A stretch of DNA of 18,085 nucleotides from Halieaceae bacterium (GCA_003523185.1 DPGN01000036.1:2228-20312); one strand, 5' to 3'. Positions 8,455 to 16,439 are shown, numbered from the stretch's first letter. Notes: generated by a model not told the origin, from the sequence alone. Program-made: numbers and translations.

Positions 8455-10467
8455 ATGATCGAGCGTGGCAACAAAGATTGGCGCCTAATGTCCCGCCCGC
8501 GTCTCGATTTTACAAAGGAAACACCTCGATCTAGCGAATTCGATGACGATTATTACTCCCCGGAAGACGGTCTAGCTGAGAGCACCTACGTCTTCATCGA
8601 GGGTGGCGACGTGATCAACCGCATGCAGACCCTACAAGCTGGGGAAACACTCACAATCGGTGAACTGGGCCTGGGAACCGCGCTCAATCTGGCGCTCATT
8701 CTGCAGGCTTGGTCGGAGCACGGCCCTGCGGGGGCACGCTGCCACGTCATTACCATTGAAAAACACCCACTTTCAAGGTCTCAGCTGCGCGCAGCTAGCG
8801 CTCGATGGAGGTCGCTAAGTCAGGAGTTTTCAACCATTTGCCAGCGCTGGCCATCACCAATTCCCGGCTGCCACCGAAGAGCTGAGTTAATTGATGGCCT
8901 AACCGTCGATTTTTGGTGGGAGGATGTCTCGGATGCACTGGGTGATCTCGAGTCCTACGGAAACCGCTGGGTTAACGTGTGGTTTCTCGACGGTTTCACA
9001 CCCTCGAGAAATGAAGCCATGTGGACGAAGGACGTGCTGCGCGGTGTGGCAACCCTAAGTTGCGATGCGGCCCATGTGGCCACCTTTACGGCCTCGAGCG
9101 ATGTGCGTCGATCGCTCGAGCGTGTTGGCTTCAAGGTATCAAAACGGCCTGGCTTTGGTCGAAAGCGGGAGTGCCTAGGCGGCGTTTTAGACCTCACCCA
9201 GATATCAAATGATGAACACATAGCGCCTGTAAGACCCACGGCCTGGGATCAACCCGCCTGCACCGAAAAGCCACAGCAATGCCTAGTATTGGGTGCGGGT
9301 CTCGCGGGTAGTCACATTGCACGAAGACTCGCTGAGCGTAACTGCAAGGTAACCGTACTCGAACGGGGCACCATTGGCTCGGGAGGCTCAACACAACCGC
9401 AAGGCGTCATTTACACTCGACCCTCCCATAAACACAGCAAGTTGGCCGATTTTTCGCTGACCGCCTATGAGTTTTCAGTTGATCACCATCAGCGTAAGTT
9501 TCGCGAGGGTTCACTTGAGGAGGGCATCGACGGTGCGCTATCAGGCTACCTTCAATTAGCGTCGGACGAGGTGCTCGAGCGATTAGCCAGTGCGTTCGAT
9601 GATGAGGACAGTCCGCTCAAGGTCGTAAGTCGTGAGGCGGCATCATCTATCGCGGGAATAGCTCTAACTCAGGGCGCGCAGCATTACCCCAGCTCGGGCT
9701 GGCTTCATCCGCGCGCCATTTGTACCGAACTTCTCGATCATCCAAATATCACGGTTATTGAAGGTCTTGGCGATACGACGCTGCGCCAAGGTGATGATGA
9801 CCAGTGGTTTGCCATCGCCGCTACTGGAGACTGTGTTGCCACTGGTGATACGTCTGTTATCACAACGGCATGGGAGGCGGTAGAGGACGCCTGGCTCGAG
9901 TGGTTGCCGCTGCAACCGATTCGAGGGCAAACCACCTTGCTCCCATCTCAAGGCGTACTGAAGGATTTGAAGTGCACGGTCTGTCATGCGGGATACACAC
10001 CACCCGCTAAAGGTAATGTGCATTGTATTGGCGCTACCTATGGGCTCAACGAAACCTCGACGGAAGAGCGAGCAGCCGATCACGAGACCAATATCCAACA
10101 ACTGCTGTCAAACGTTCCCTCTCTGGACTCCGCGATTGGCTCTGAACGCCCTGCAGGGCAAGCAGCTGTCCGCTGCGCTACGGCTGATTACCTGCCCATT
10201 GCAGGCCCCGTTCCCAATGAAACCGAATTCATGACTACCTACGAGCAGCTTCGGCACGACCGAAAGCGCCTCATCAATAAGAAGCAGCCAAACATCAAAG
10301 GCCTGTATGTTCTGACGGGGCTGGGGTCTCGTGGTTTGACGTCTGCGCCGCTACTGTCCGAACTTCTGGTGTCTCAGATGTTGGACGCCCCTCCTCCTGT
10401 GACCCGCTACCTTCACCAGGCTGTCTCACCAGCGCGATTTTTGAAGCGACGTCTGGTGAAGGGCTAG
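8455..10467 (+). CDS. mnmC: Bifunctional tRNA mnm5s2U34 biosynthesis protein MnmC
   Basis: MnmC finishes the wobble-uridine modification of several tRNAs. Its FAD-dependent C-terminal part removes the carboxymethyl group of cmnm5s2U34, and its N-terminal methyltransferase adds a methyl group from SAM to give mnm5s2U. Numbering from ATG 8455 (670 residues; E. coli MnmC has 668), the SAM motif ELGLGTALN is at 70-78. DGFTPSRNEAMW and the KRPGFGRKRECL block follow. The second domain opens with the dinucleotide motif GAGLAG at 280-285 and GSGGSTQPQG just after it. The C-terminus has the typical GLGSRGLTSAPL and SPARFL segments. An upstream GTG at 8422 would add 11 residues, but GAGAG at 8441-8445 is well placed for 8455, and homologous N-termini begin shortly before the FDDDYYS block. 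The next gene starts five bases after the stop. Confidence 0.95.
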   Translation: MIERGNKDWRLMSRPRLDFTKETPRSSEFDDDYYSPEDGLAESTYVFIEGGDVINRMQTLQAGETLTIGELGLGTALNLALILQAWSEHGPAGARCHVITIEKHPLSRSQLRAASARWRSLSQEFSTICQRWPSPIPGCHRRAELIDGLTVDFWWEDVSDALGDLESYGNRWVNVWFLDGFTPSRNEAMWTKDVLRGVATLSCDAAHVATFTASSDVRRSLERVGFKVSKRPGFGRKRECLGGVLDLTQISNDEHIAPVRPTAWDQPACTEKPQQCLVLGAGLAGSHIARRLAERNCKVTVLERGTIGSGGSTQPQGVIYTRPSHKHSKLADFSLTAYEFSVDHHQRKFREGSLEEGIDGALSGYLQLASDEVLERLASAFDDEDSPLKVVSREAASSIAGIALTQGAQHYPSSGWLHPRAICTELLDHPNITVIEGLGDTTLRQGDDDQWFAIAATGDCVATGDTSVITTAWEAVEDAWLEWLPLQPIRGQTTLLPSQGVLKDLKCTVCHAGYTPPAKGNVHCIGATYGLNETSTEERAADHETNIQQLLSNVPSLDSAIGSERPAGQAAVRCATADYLPIAGPVPNETEFMTTYEQLRHDRKRLINKKQPNIKGLYVLTGLGSRGLTSAPLLSELLVSQMLDAPPPVTRYLHQAVSPARFLKRRLVKG

Positions 10468-10472
10468 CGCAA

Positions 10473-11249
10473 ATGAAAAACGTCAGACCTCATAGCGTTA
10501 TCGCACTAGTGGCCTGCCTGGCAATAGCCTCGACGGCAACTGCTAACCCACCGCAGATATTCGACTACGTTGCCAAAGAGACTCGCGCTATTGACCGCGA
10601 TCATTTCACTCAGGGTTTATTGATCTGGGGTGACGCGCTCTGGGTGAGTTCCGGCCTCTACGGTGAATCCTTCATTGCTCGCTACGATTGGCCCTCCATG
10701 GCGAACCGCAAGGTCACTCAATTACCCGATCAGTATTTTGCCGAGGGACTCGCTGAACTTAATGGCAGGATCTATGTACTCACCTGGCGATCTCAGGACT
10801 TATTGGTATTGGATCCCAATTCGATGGACATCATCGAAACCCATCCCCTTTTAGGAGAGGGCTGGGGCGTTACCAGCGATGGTAGCCAACTCTGGATCTC
10901 GGATGGCACTCACCGGCTAGCTGTTTGGGAAGACGGTAAGGTGAAAAGAACGATTGAGGTGACTTATGACAGTAAGCGTGTCTCTCGCCTGAATGAGCTC
11001 GAGTGGATCAACGGGGAAATCTGGGCAAATGTGTGGCTGACAGACCAGATCGTTCGAATAGACCCCACTTCAGGCATAATCACCAGTATTATTGATCTTC
11101 GTGGATTACTTCCCCGCGATGAACGGCGACGTGATACAGACGTCTTGAACGGCATTGCGGTAGATCCCAGAACAGGTGCGATTTGGTTGGGCGGCAAACG
11201 CTGGCCCTCCCTCTTCAACATTGAGCTCATTGAGCGCATAACCCGGTAA
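10473..11249 (+). CDS. Secreted glutaminyl-peptide cyclotransferase (glutamine cyclotransferase family)
   Basis: Plant/bacterial-type glutaminyl cyclases convert N-terminal Gln of peptides to pyroglutamate, using a five-bladed beta-propeller. The 258-residue product has a signal peptide (hydrophobic 9-18, probable cleavage after ATA at residue 24), so it should act in the periplasm or outside. Family blocks occur in order: FTQGL (45-49), GLYGESFIARY (61-71), EGL (91-93), LTW (103-105), GEGWG (128-132), SDG (143-145), NELEWINGEIWANVW (174-188), DVLNGIA (223-229) and GKRWP (241-245). The start is ATG at 10473, five bases after mnmC, and the M16 peptidase begins 14 bases downstream, so one transcript is likely. 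Which substrates are cyclised is not shown by the sequence. Confidence 0.88.
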   Translation: MKNVRPHSVIALVACLAIASTATANPPQIFDYVAKETRAIDRDHFTQGLLIWGDALWVSSGLYGESFIARYDWPSMANRKVTQLPDQYFAEGLAELNGRIYVLTWRSQDLLVLDPNSMDIIETHPLLGEGWGVTSDGSQLWISDGTHRLAVWEDGKVKRTIEVTYDSKRVSRLNELEWINGEIWANVWLTDQIVRIDPTSGIITSIIDLRGLLPRDERRRDTDVLNGIAVDPRTGAIWLGGKRWPSLFNIELIERITR

Positions 11250-11263
11250 CTTCAGGACATATC

Positions 11264-14206
11264 ATGAACGCAGTCGTAACACCTTCCACCCACCCAGCAT
11301 TTGAGCTGACGCGTCGTGTGCCTATCGAGTCACTCGGTTTGGAAGTTCAGGAATACGTCCACAAAGCCACTGGCGCGCGCCACCTTCATATGGCGACGAA
11401 CTCGGACGAGAATGTCTTCATGGTGGCTCTAAAGACCGTACCAGAGGACTCAACGGGGGTTGCCCACATATTGGAGCACACCGTTCTATGTGGCAGCGAA
11501 AAGTATCCCGTACGCGATCCCTTTTTCATGATGCTTCGTCGATCGCTTAACACCTTCATGAATGCCTTCACGAGCTCAGATTGGACGGCCTATCCCTTTG
11601 CGACACAGAATCCTAAGGATTTCGACAACCTACTGTCGGTGTATCTCGACGCTGTTTTCTTTTCTCGACTCGATCCTCTCGATTTCGCTCAAGAAGGTCA
11701 CCGGGTAGAGCTGGCCTCCGAGGAGGCCGACGCACCTCTGGTCTACAAAGGGGTTGTTTTTAATGAGATGAAAGGGGCGATGTCGTCTATTTCGTCTGTG
11801 TTGTGGGACCGATTGTGTTTCGAACTCTTCCCCACCAGCACTTACCACTACAACAGCGGTGGTGACCCCGAGGCGATACCGGATCTCAGCTATGATCAGC
11901 TGATGGCCTTCTACAAGGGTCATTACCATCCGAGTAACGCCATTTTACTGACCTTCGGTAATCTGCCGGTGTCGCAGCACCATGATGTCTTTGAACGGGA
12001 GGCCTTGAGCCGATTTGAGCGCTCAGATGAGCTTATCGAGGTCACACTCGAGCAGGCCTTCGACGCACCCAGACGCGCTGTACATCACTATGCGTTAGAA
12101 GACGCCGATACCGACAACAAAACCCACCTCATCATGGGCTGGAAACTGGGCGAGAGCGCTGACCTTGATGCAATGCTGGAAGCGCAGTTGTTGTCATCTG
12201 TTCTCATGGAAAATAGCGCCTCGCCATTAATGCAATGGCTAGAGACCAACGACTTGGGTTCGGCACCCTCGCCGCTCTGTGGCCTTGAAGACTCAATGCG
12301 CGAAATGGTGCTCTGTTGTGGCATCGAGGGCAGCAACCAGAACTGTGTGGATGACTTTGAAACGCAGGTACTCGAGGTCATTCGTGGCACAGCTGAGGAA
12401 GGCGTGAGCTTGGATCGCTTGGAAGCCATTCTTCATCAAATTGAGCTCCATCAAAGAGAAGTAACCGGCGATGGTATGCCGTATGGCCTCAACCTCATGC
12501 TTCGAGCACTGGGGGCGGCCACACATAACGGTGACGCCGTTGCTGCCCTCGATTTGAGTCCCGCTGTCGAGCGATTGAGAGCAAAGATGCGTGAGCCGAA
12601 TTTCATTAATGAAAGGCTGACTGCGCTGGTGCTCGATAATCCCCACCGAATCACGTTAACAGTGGCACCTAATCCTGATCTCGATCAACTCAGAAAGAGA
12701 CGTGAGGCGCAACGACTCGCTGATATGCGAGCCAACCTAGACGAGGATGCGATTGCTAATGTACGCAAGCTCGCAAGGGATCTCGAGCAACGCCAAAATC
12801 AGATCGACGATGTCAGCATCCTACCTAAGGTGGGTCTCGCTGATATCCCCAAGGATGTCCTAACACCCCCCCTTGACTCAAAGCCATTGACCGAGGGCAA
12901 GCGACACATTGTGGGCAAAGCGGGAACCAACGGGCTGGTTTATCAGCAAATGGCGCTCGCCCTGCCAACCCTCACCGAGGAGCAGCAAAGCGAGCTGCCG
13001 CTATTGTGCGCTCTCGCTTCAGAGGTGGGTATCAACAATGCCTCCTACCTCGAAGTACAAGACCGACAATCGGCGACTGTAGGTAGTTTGGGCCTGAGCG
13101 TATCAACACGAGCGTCACGCACCGATAGCGATCAGGCGTCAGGTTTTCTTGTTGTCTCGTCAAAGGCACTCGCAAATCGGATGACTGAACAGTCAAATTT
13201 AATGATCGATACCTTGACGTCAGCCTCGTTTAACGAAGGTGGGCGCATCAAGGAGCTCATTAGTCAGATGCGCGCCCGCCGTGATCAAAGCATTAGCGGC
13301 GCGGGCCACAGCCTAGCCATGACGGCGGCGAGTGCCAGCATGAGCCCTCTCGCATCGCTCTATCACCGACAAAGTGGTCTGGAGGGAATCAAACGCTTGC
13401 GTCAAATCGACGATCGCCTCGCTGATGCCGGTGAGGTCGAGAAGTTGGGAGCCTCGCTGACAGCGCTGAGAGATCACTTACTTTCCGCGCACTCAATCAG
13501 TTTATTGTCGGTCGCCGACCCAAATCACATTGATGAGGCCATGCAGTGCTTATCTTCAGTCGCCAACCGCCTCTCAACCGACAGCTCGGTCGGTGCCTGG
13601 TCGCTAACGGAACGGGCCGGTAGGGATAATCAGATTTGGGCTGCAAACACACAGGTCAACTTCTGTGCGAAGGCGTACCCAACAGTACCAAGTGGTCATC
13701 CAGACGCACCTGCCCTAGCGGTTCTTGGGGCCTACTTGCGAAATGGATTTCTGCACCGAAGTATCAGGGAGCAAGGTGGTGCTTATGGTGGCGGCGCGAG
13801 TCACGACGCGAACGTGGGCGCCTTCCGGTTCTTCTCGTACCGAGATCCCCGCAATCTTGAGACTCTGGCCGATTTTGATGCATCCATAGACTGGTTACTG
13901 ACTGCAAAACACGATGAGTTGGCACTTGAGGAAGCAATTCTGAGTGTTATGTCGAGCCTCGATAAACCTGCATCGCCCGCTGGGGAAGTGAAGAAAGCAT
14001 TCTACGATGAACTTTATGGTCGAACCGCTGAGCACAAACGCCAGCTCAGAGATGCCATCATCTCGACGACGATTGATGACCTACAGCGCGTTGCGTCAAT
14101 TTACTTGCGATCGGATGCGAACACCTCAGTAATCCTTACAGATGCGAAAACAGCAGCAAGCGATGCGCTGGTCGACTTGGGCTGGACACATCACGACCTT
14201 ACTTAG
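11264..14206 (+). CDS. M16C metallopeptidase, presequence protease (PreP/Cym1)-like
   Basis: This zinc peptidase of the insulinase superfamily has 980 residues, the length expected for the PreP branch, in which both halves of the proteolytic chamber are in one chain. The inverted zinc motif HILEH is at 68-72 (His68, His72, catalytic Glu71). The third ligand is probably Glu168 in NEMKG. The family signature RDPFFMMLRRSLNTFMNAFT (84-103) precedes WTAYPF. The second half carries REQGGAYGGG, with Arg835 and Tyr841 as the usual substrate-positioning pair. There is no signal peptide, so it should degrade peptides in the cytosol, unlike the organellar homologues that clear targeting peptides. The start is ATG at 11264 with AGGA upstream. 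It follows the cyclotransferase by 14 bases and ends five bases from the convergent C39 gene. No obvious terminator is visible between the stops. Confidence 0.93.
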   Translation: MNAVVTPSTHPAFELTRRVPIESLGLEVQEYVHKATGARHLHMATNSDENVFMVALKTVPEDSTGVAHILEHTVLCGSEKYPVRDPFFMMLRRSLNTFMNAFTSSDWTAYPFATQNPKDFDNLLSVYLDAVFFSRLDPLDFAQEGHRVELASEEADAPLVYKGVVFNEMKGAMSSISSVLWDRLCFELFPTSTYHYNSGGDPEAIPDLSYDQLMAFYKGHYHPSNAILLTFGNLPVSQHHDVFEREALSRFERSDELIEVTLEQAFDAPRRAVHHYALEDADTDNKTHLIMGWKLGESADLDAMLEAQLLSSVLMENSASPLMQWLETNDLGSAPSPLCGLEDSMREMVLCCGIEGSNQNCVDDFETQVLEVIRGTAEEGVSLDRLEAILHQIELHQREVTGDGMPYGLNLMLRALGAATHNGDAVAALDLSPAVERLRAKMREPNFINERLTALVLDNPHRITLTVAPNPDLDQLRKRREAQRLADMRANLDEDAIANVRKLARDLEQRQNQIDDVSILPKVGLADIPKDVLTPPLDSKPLTEGKRHIVGKAGTNGLVYQQMALALPTLTEEQQSELPLLCALASEVGINNASYLEVQDRQSATVGSLGLSVSTRASRTDSDQASGFLVVSSKALANRMTEQSNLMIDTLTSASFNEGGRIKELISQMRARRDQSISGAGHSLAMTAASASMSPLASLYHRQSGLEGIKRLRQIDDRLADAGEVEKLGASLTALRDHLLSAHSISLLSVADPNHIDEAMQCLSSVANRLSTDSSVGAWSLTERAGRDNQIWAANTQVNFCAKAYPTVPSGHPDAPALAVLGAYLRNGFLHRSIREQGGAYGGGASHDANVGAFRFFSYRDPRNLETLADFDASIDWLLTAKHDELALEEAILSVMSSLDKPASPAGEVKKAFYDELYGRTAEHKRQLRDAIISTTIDDLQRVASIYLRSDANTSVILTDAKTAASDALVDLGWTHHDLT

Positions 14207-14211
14207 CGCGA

Positions 14212-14790
14212 TTACTCCAGCTCAAGGACAATGCCTTTCTTTTCCTGAAGCCACAGGCCGCGCCAAGTTTGAGGGGAAATCGCTAGGCGTCCTCGAGTCG
14301 GGTCTGCCAACGCTATTGATGTTGGTGTCACCTCCTCCACCAGCGTGAAATGGCCCCCGTTCCCGAGATCAATCCATGCGATTAAGGGGAATGACCTTTT
14401 GTAGAACGCCTCGAGTGTGAGATTTCGCGCCTGTAATGAGTGCGCGAATGCCTCTGCGAGCGTTTGTAATTCACTGACTGAGTAGCCTTCTTGTCGATGG
14501 CGCACCGTCGTAGGGTCAACCAAAACGGCAGCCAGATTATCCAAGGCGGAAACCGACGTTGTAATCGATGCCTTATCTCTCAGGAGCATTGCGAGCGCTG
14601 CAAGACCACAATCGACGGACGACGTTTGCCGAATAACGGGTAGGAGCAAAGGCTTCTTTGAACTAGCAACAGAGAGCGATGCCTGTCCAACTAATGTTGC
14701 AACCACAATCAAAGAAAGCCAACAGCGCGACGGTATGATCGTCGTAGCTAAGGTTCGACTCGCTACACTCAACCTGCGAGTACTTGGCAT
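14212..14790 (-). CDS. Stand-alone exported C39-type cysteine peptidase
   Basis: C39 domains are papain-like peptidases, best known for cutting double-glycine leaders when fused to ABC exporters. Here the domain stands alone in 192 residues. A basic N-terminus and hydrophobic stretch (24-42) suggest export or an N-terminal anchor. The catalytic elements are visible: Gln55 as oxyanion residue, Cys61 in VDCGLAALAML, His147 in GGHFTLV, and Asp163 in DPTRG. These spacings match the family, so I expect an active enzyme in the periplasm. ATG at 14790 lies one base after the stop of the 85-residue membrane protein (TGA-T-ATG), which indicates translational coupling. It is the last gene of the probable operon from 15400 to 14212. 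No ATPase or permease gene is adjacent. The substrate is unknown; the neighbouring small membrane proteins are candidate partners. Confidence 0.85.
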   Translation of the reverse strand: MPSTRRLSVASRTLATTIIPSRCWLSLIVVATLVGQASLSVASSKKPLLLPVIRQTSSVDCGLAALAMLLRDKASITTSVSALDNLAAVLVDPTTVRHRQEGYSVSELQTLAEAFAHSLQARNLTLEAFYKRSFPLIAWIDLGNGGHFTLVEEVTPTSIALADPTRGRLAISPQTWRGLWLQEKKGIVLELE

Positions 14791-14791
14791 A

Positions 14792-15049
14792 TCAGCGTGT
14801 AGACAGCGACTCGGATTGATACCAGACGGTGGTTATTTGCAGCGCATAGAGCGCGAGGATGCCGCTCAACCAGACCGCATCATCTGTCTGGGGCGTTTTC
14901 ACGAGCAAATACGTCAGCCCGATGGCGCACGATGTCAATGACGGCTGAAGCATTCCCACCAAAAATAAGTGCTGACGCCGCCTTGTACGCAGGCCTTTAG
15001 CTAGTTTGTCATCCAGTCGCTGTTTGGACGTTGGTCTTGTTACTGCCAT
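14792..15049 (-). CDS. Small inner-membrane protein with two predicted helices, 85 residues
   Basis: I do not recognise a family. The first 26 residues are very basic (KQR, KLAKGLRTRRR), which by the positive-inside rule puts the N-terminus in the cytosol. Two hydrophobic segments follow at about 28-50 and 58-77, separated by a short polar loop (KTPQTDD), so both ends would face the cytosol. The start is ATG at 15049 with GGGAG about a dozen bases upstream. The stop is one base from the start of the C39 peptidase, so the two are probably made together, and this protein may anchor or assist it. A seven-pair hairpin lies at 15069-15085 just upstream. Its reality is supported by the tight coupling and by the lack of another gene in this space. 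Confidence 0.7.
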   Translation of the reverse strand: MAVTRPTSKQRLDDKLAKGLRTRRRQHLFLVGMLQPSLTSCAIGLTYLLVKTPQTDDAVWLSGILALYALQITTVWYQSESLSTR

Positions 15050-15068
15050 CGCCTATTTCTCCCGATTA

Positions 15069-15085
15069 GCCGCCCCAAGGGCGGC
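15069..15085 (-). other. Strong intercistronic hairpin, 7-bp GC stem
   Basis: GCCGCCC (15069-15075) and GGGCGGC (15079-15085) form a perfect stem with a three-base loop. In the minus-strand message it lies between the end of the 89-residue gene (or the mini-ORF after it) and the ribosome-binding site of the 85-residue gene. No U-run follows, so it is not a standard intrinsic terminator. It could be a processing or stability element, or could adjust expression of the downstream pair. Confidence 0.5.
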
Positions 15086-15091
15086 AGTGTA

Positions 15092-15130
15092 TTAACGACC
15101 TAATTGCTGTTGAAGCTGATTGACCTCCAT
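15092..15130 (-). CDS. Possible 12-codon mini-ORF or readthrough tail of the 89-residue gene
   Basis: Directly after the TGA stop of the upstream gene, and in the same frame, comes ATG followed by 11 codons and TAA, giving MEVNQLQQQLGR (four Gln in 12). GAGGA lies six bases before the ATG, so it could be translated by itself as a short peptide ahead of the hairpin at 15069-15085. Alternatively, it is a former C-terminal extension of the 89-residue protein cut off by a TGA, or it means nothing. The sequence alone cannot decide. Confidence 0.25.
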   Translation of the reverse strand: MEVNQLQQQLGR

Positions 15131-15400
15131 TCACTGTCCTCGGGTCTGGGGGACATAGACGCCGTAAAAGTAGGTTTGCAGCGCGAGGTCGACAGCGACG
15201 ACACCAAGAATAAACGGCCAGAGCTGCCCTCGTAGCTCGGCAATATCCTGAGTAACGTCCTCATCCACAATCATCGCCTTATTGAGCTCAGCTGGGAGTA
15301 ATAGCGTGTTGTTTATAAGGGCATCGGTGGGAGTAGCTGCTGCGGGAAATGCTGTTAGTGACGCCAGAATGATGGCGAGTGATTGACTGTAGTGACGCAT
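15131..15400 (-). CDS. Exported 89-residue protein with signal peptide and C-terminal membrane helix
   Basis: I do not recognise a family. Residues 1-22 look like a cleavable signal peptide (hydrophobic 8-20, AAA cleavage). A polar periplasmic region follows, with a markedly acidic patch (VDEDVTQDIAE, 45-55). A hydrophobic segment at about 60-80 (WPFILGVVAVDLALQTYFYG) ends close to the C-terminus. There is no double-glycine leader, so it is not an obvious classical C39 substrate. The start ATG at 15400 has an excellent Shine-Dalgarno, AAGGAGG, six bases upstream, held in a hairpin loop (15403-15418). It is the first gene of the probable operon with the 85-residue protein and the C39 peptidase. 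The C-terminus ends at a TGA followed in frame by 12 more codons. Confidence 0.68.
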   Translation of the reverse strand: MRHYSQSLAIILASLTAFPAAATPTDALINNTLLLPAELNKAMIVDEDVTQDIAELRGQLWPFILGVVAVDLALQTYFYGVYVPQTRGQ

Positions 15401-15402
15401 AA

Positions 15403-15418
15403 AGACCCTCCTTGGTCT
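15403..15418 (-). promoter_or_regulatory. Hairpin presenting the Shine-Dalgarno of the 89-residue gene
   Basis: In the minus-strand message AGACC and GGTCT pair around the loop AAGGAG, so most of the consensus ribosome-binding site sits in the loop and its last G begins the stem. The ATG follows after six bases. Such a structure could tune initiation or be a protein-binding site. It could also be fortuitous, because the stem has only five pairs. Confidence 0.4.
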
Positions 15419-15420
15419 GG

Positions 15421-15473
15421 TTTGAAAAGTCCCGTCTGGGACTACACCAGCCTGTCAGAGGCTCACTTTGTGA
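15421..15473 (+). repeat. Copy 2 of the short intergenic motif seen at 9-47
   Basis: TTTGAAAAG (15421-15429), CTGTC (15452-15456), four unlike bases and GCTCACTTTGTGA (15461-15473) repeat the order found before dusA, here with a longer spacer. Relative to the downstream minus-strand gene it is in the opposite orientation to copy 1. Confidence 0.3.
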
Positions 15474-15474
15474 G
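15428..15474 (-). promoter_or_regulatory. Cluster of hairpins in the leader before the 89-residue gene
   Basis: Three perfect inverted repeats lie in 47 bases: CTCAC/GTGAG (15462-15474, loop 3), AGCCT/AGGCT (15449-15463, loop 5) and AGTCCC/GGGACT (15428-15443, loop 4). The first two share two bases and cannot form together. In the minus-strand message the last one is followed by a run of U (four counting the last stem base), so it may be a weak terminator after the desaturase gene or part of an attenuation-type leader. The rest of the 133-base gap holds a 10-base palindrome, TAGGCGCCTA (15504-15513), and no convincing -35/-10 pair. Confidence 0.4.
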
Positions 15475-15533
15475 GAACATCAAAAAGCGTAACGCGCGGT
15501 CGCTAGGCGCCTAATGTCATCAAATGCATCGCC

Positions 15534-16439
15534 CTAGGACGCTACCGCCATCCTCAGCACCTGCCCATAGCCAGAAACCACAGGCACACCATCGAGAACA
15601 CCTTTTTGCTTTAGCAACGATCGCAGTTTTGGCAAGTTGTAACAGGGAACACCCGCCATGAAATGGTGTTCCATGTGATAGTTAACGTTATTGGGTGCGA
15701 GCAGGAATCGCTGCCAAAATGGCGCTTCCACAGTACGCGTGTTCAGTCGGACATCGGGGTCATAAAGGTCTGTTACGACAGCATGCTCTCCTACCTGTCT
15801 TAAGCGCACTACCCACATGTAAGACGTCAGAAATGTGAACATCCAAACGAACCAAGTCCAACCAATACCGAGAGCTGACAAAGCCGCGATAAACACCCCA
15901 TGCACGAGGATCTGTTTGACAACCAAGTGGCTGGACCCATGAGTCTCGCGACTCATCTGACTCGAGGTGCCACTTGCCAGCGCTCGCAACAGCTTCAATC
16001 CGGTCGTACCGAGTAAATCTCGACGCCATTTTCGATACAGACTGTCGCGCGAAATTGGGTAGGCCTGATAGTTGGGTAAATCCGGATCGTCATGACTGCC
16101 CGCAAACTTATGGTGCGCCGTGTGGCCCCGAGCATAGGAATGAAGGTCGCCTAATGTTGGCAATGCGCACAGCCACTGACCGGCCCATTGATTCAGAGCG
16201 CGGGTTTTAAAGAGACTGCCGTGCCCCGCTTCGTGCATGAGCACAGCAAGGCTTAGCTGGCGGCCGGGAAGCACCAGCCAGGCAAACAAAAAAGTCAGCA
16301 CACCGGGATAGGCAGCGACCAACCAGAGAACCCCAAAAGTCAGCGTCCATGTCTGCAATACCATCAGCCACGCCTTGACGTCGCTACGCCGCAGTAACAG
16401 AACACGCTCTTGCGACGTTAGCACCTCGTTGGGTCTCAT
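15534..16439 (-). CDS. Membrane fatty acid desaturase
   Basis: This is a di-iron integral-membrane desaturase of the FA_desaturase superfamily, which inserts double bonds into acyl chains of membrane lipids or acyl-CoA with O2 and an electron donor. The 301 residues carry the three histidine boxes: HEAGH (69-73), HTAHH (106-110) and HMEHH (255-259), plus a further His at GEHA (219). Hydrophobic stretches at about 24-43, 46-58, 84-97 and 176-212 give the usual four-helix plan. The start is ATG at 16439 with GAGGAG upstream. The regiospecificity and the lipid substrate cannot be read from the sequence, and no ferredoxin or reductase gene lies beside it. The gene upstream is divergent. The 89-residue gene is 133 bases downstream on the same strand, with a possible weak terminator between. 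Confidence 0.9.
   Translation of the reverse strand: MRPNEVLTSQERVLLLRRSDVKAWLMVLQTWTLTFGVLWLVAAYPGVLTFLFAWLVLPGRQLSLAVLMHEAGHGSLFKTRALNQWAGQWLCALPTLGDLHSYARGHTAHHKFAGSHDDPDLPNYQAYPISRDSLYRKWRRDLLGTTGLKLLRALASGTSSQMSRETHGSSHLVVKQILVHGVFIAALSALGIGWTWFVWMFTFLTSYMWVVRLRQVGEHAVVTDLYDPDVRLNTRTVEAPFWQRFLLAPNNVNYHMEHHFMAGVPCYNLPKLRSLLKQKGVLDGVPVVSGYGQVLRMAVAS

Noticed and set aside
8940..12800. Frequent CTCGAG sites as a repeat or modification signature
   Set aside because: They are explained by frequent CTC-GAG (Leu-Glu) codon pairs and reading-frame-shifted equivalents within genes.
14212..15400. Bacteriocin or double-glycine peptide export locus
   Set aside because: There is no ABC transporter, no HlyD-like adaptor and no double-glycine leader in either small protein; only the C39 fold is shared.
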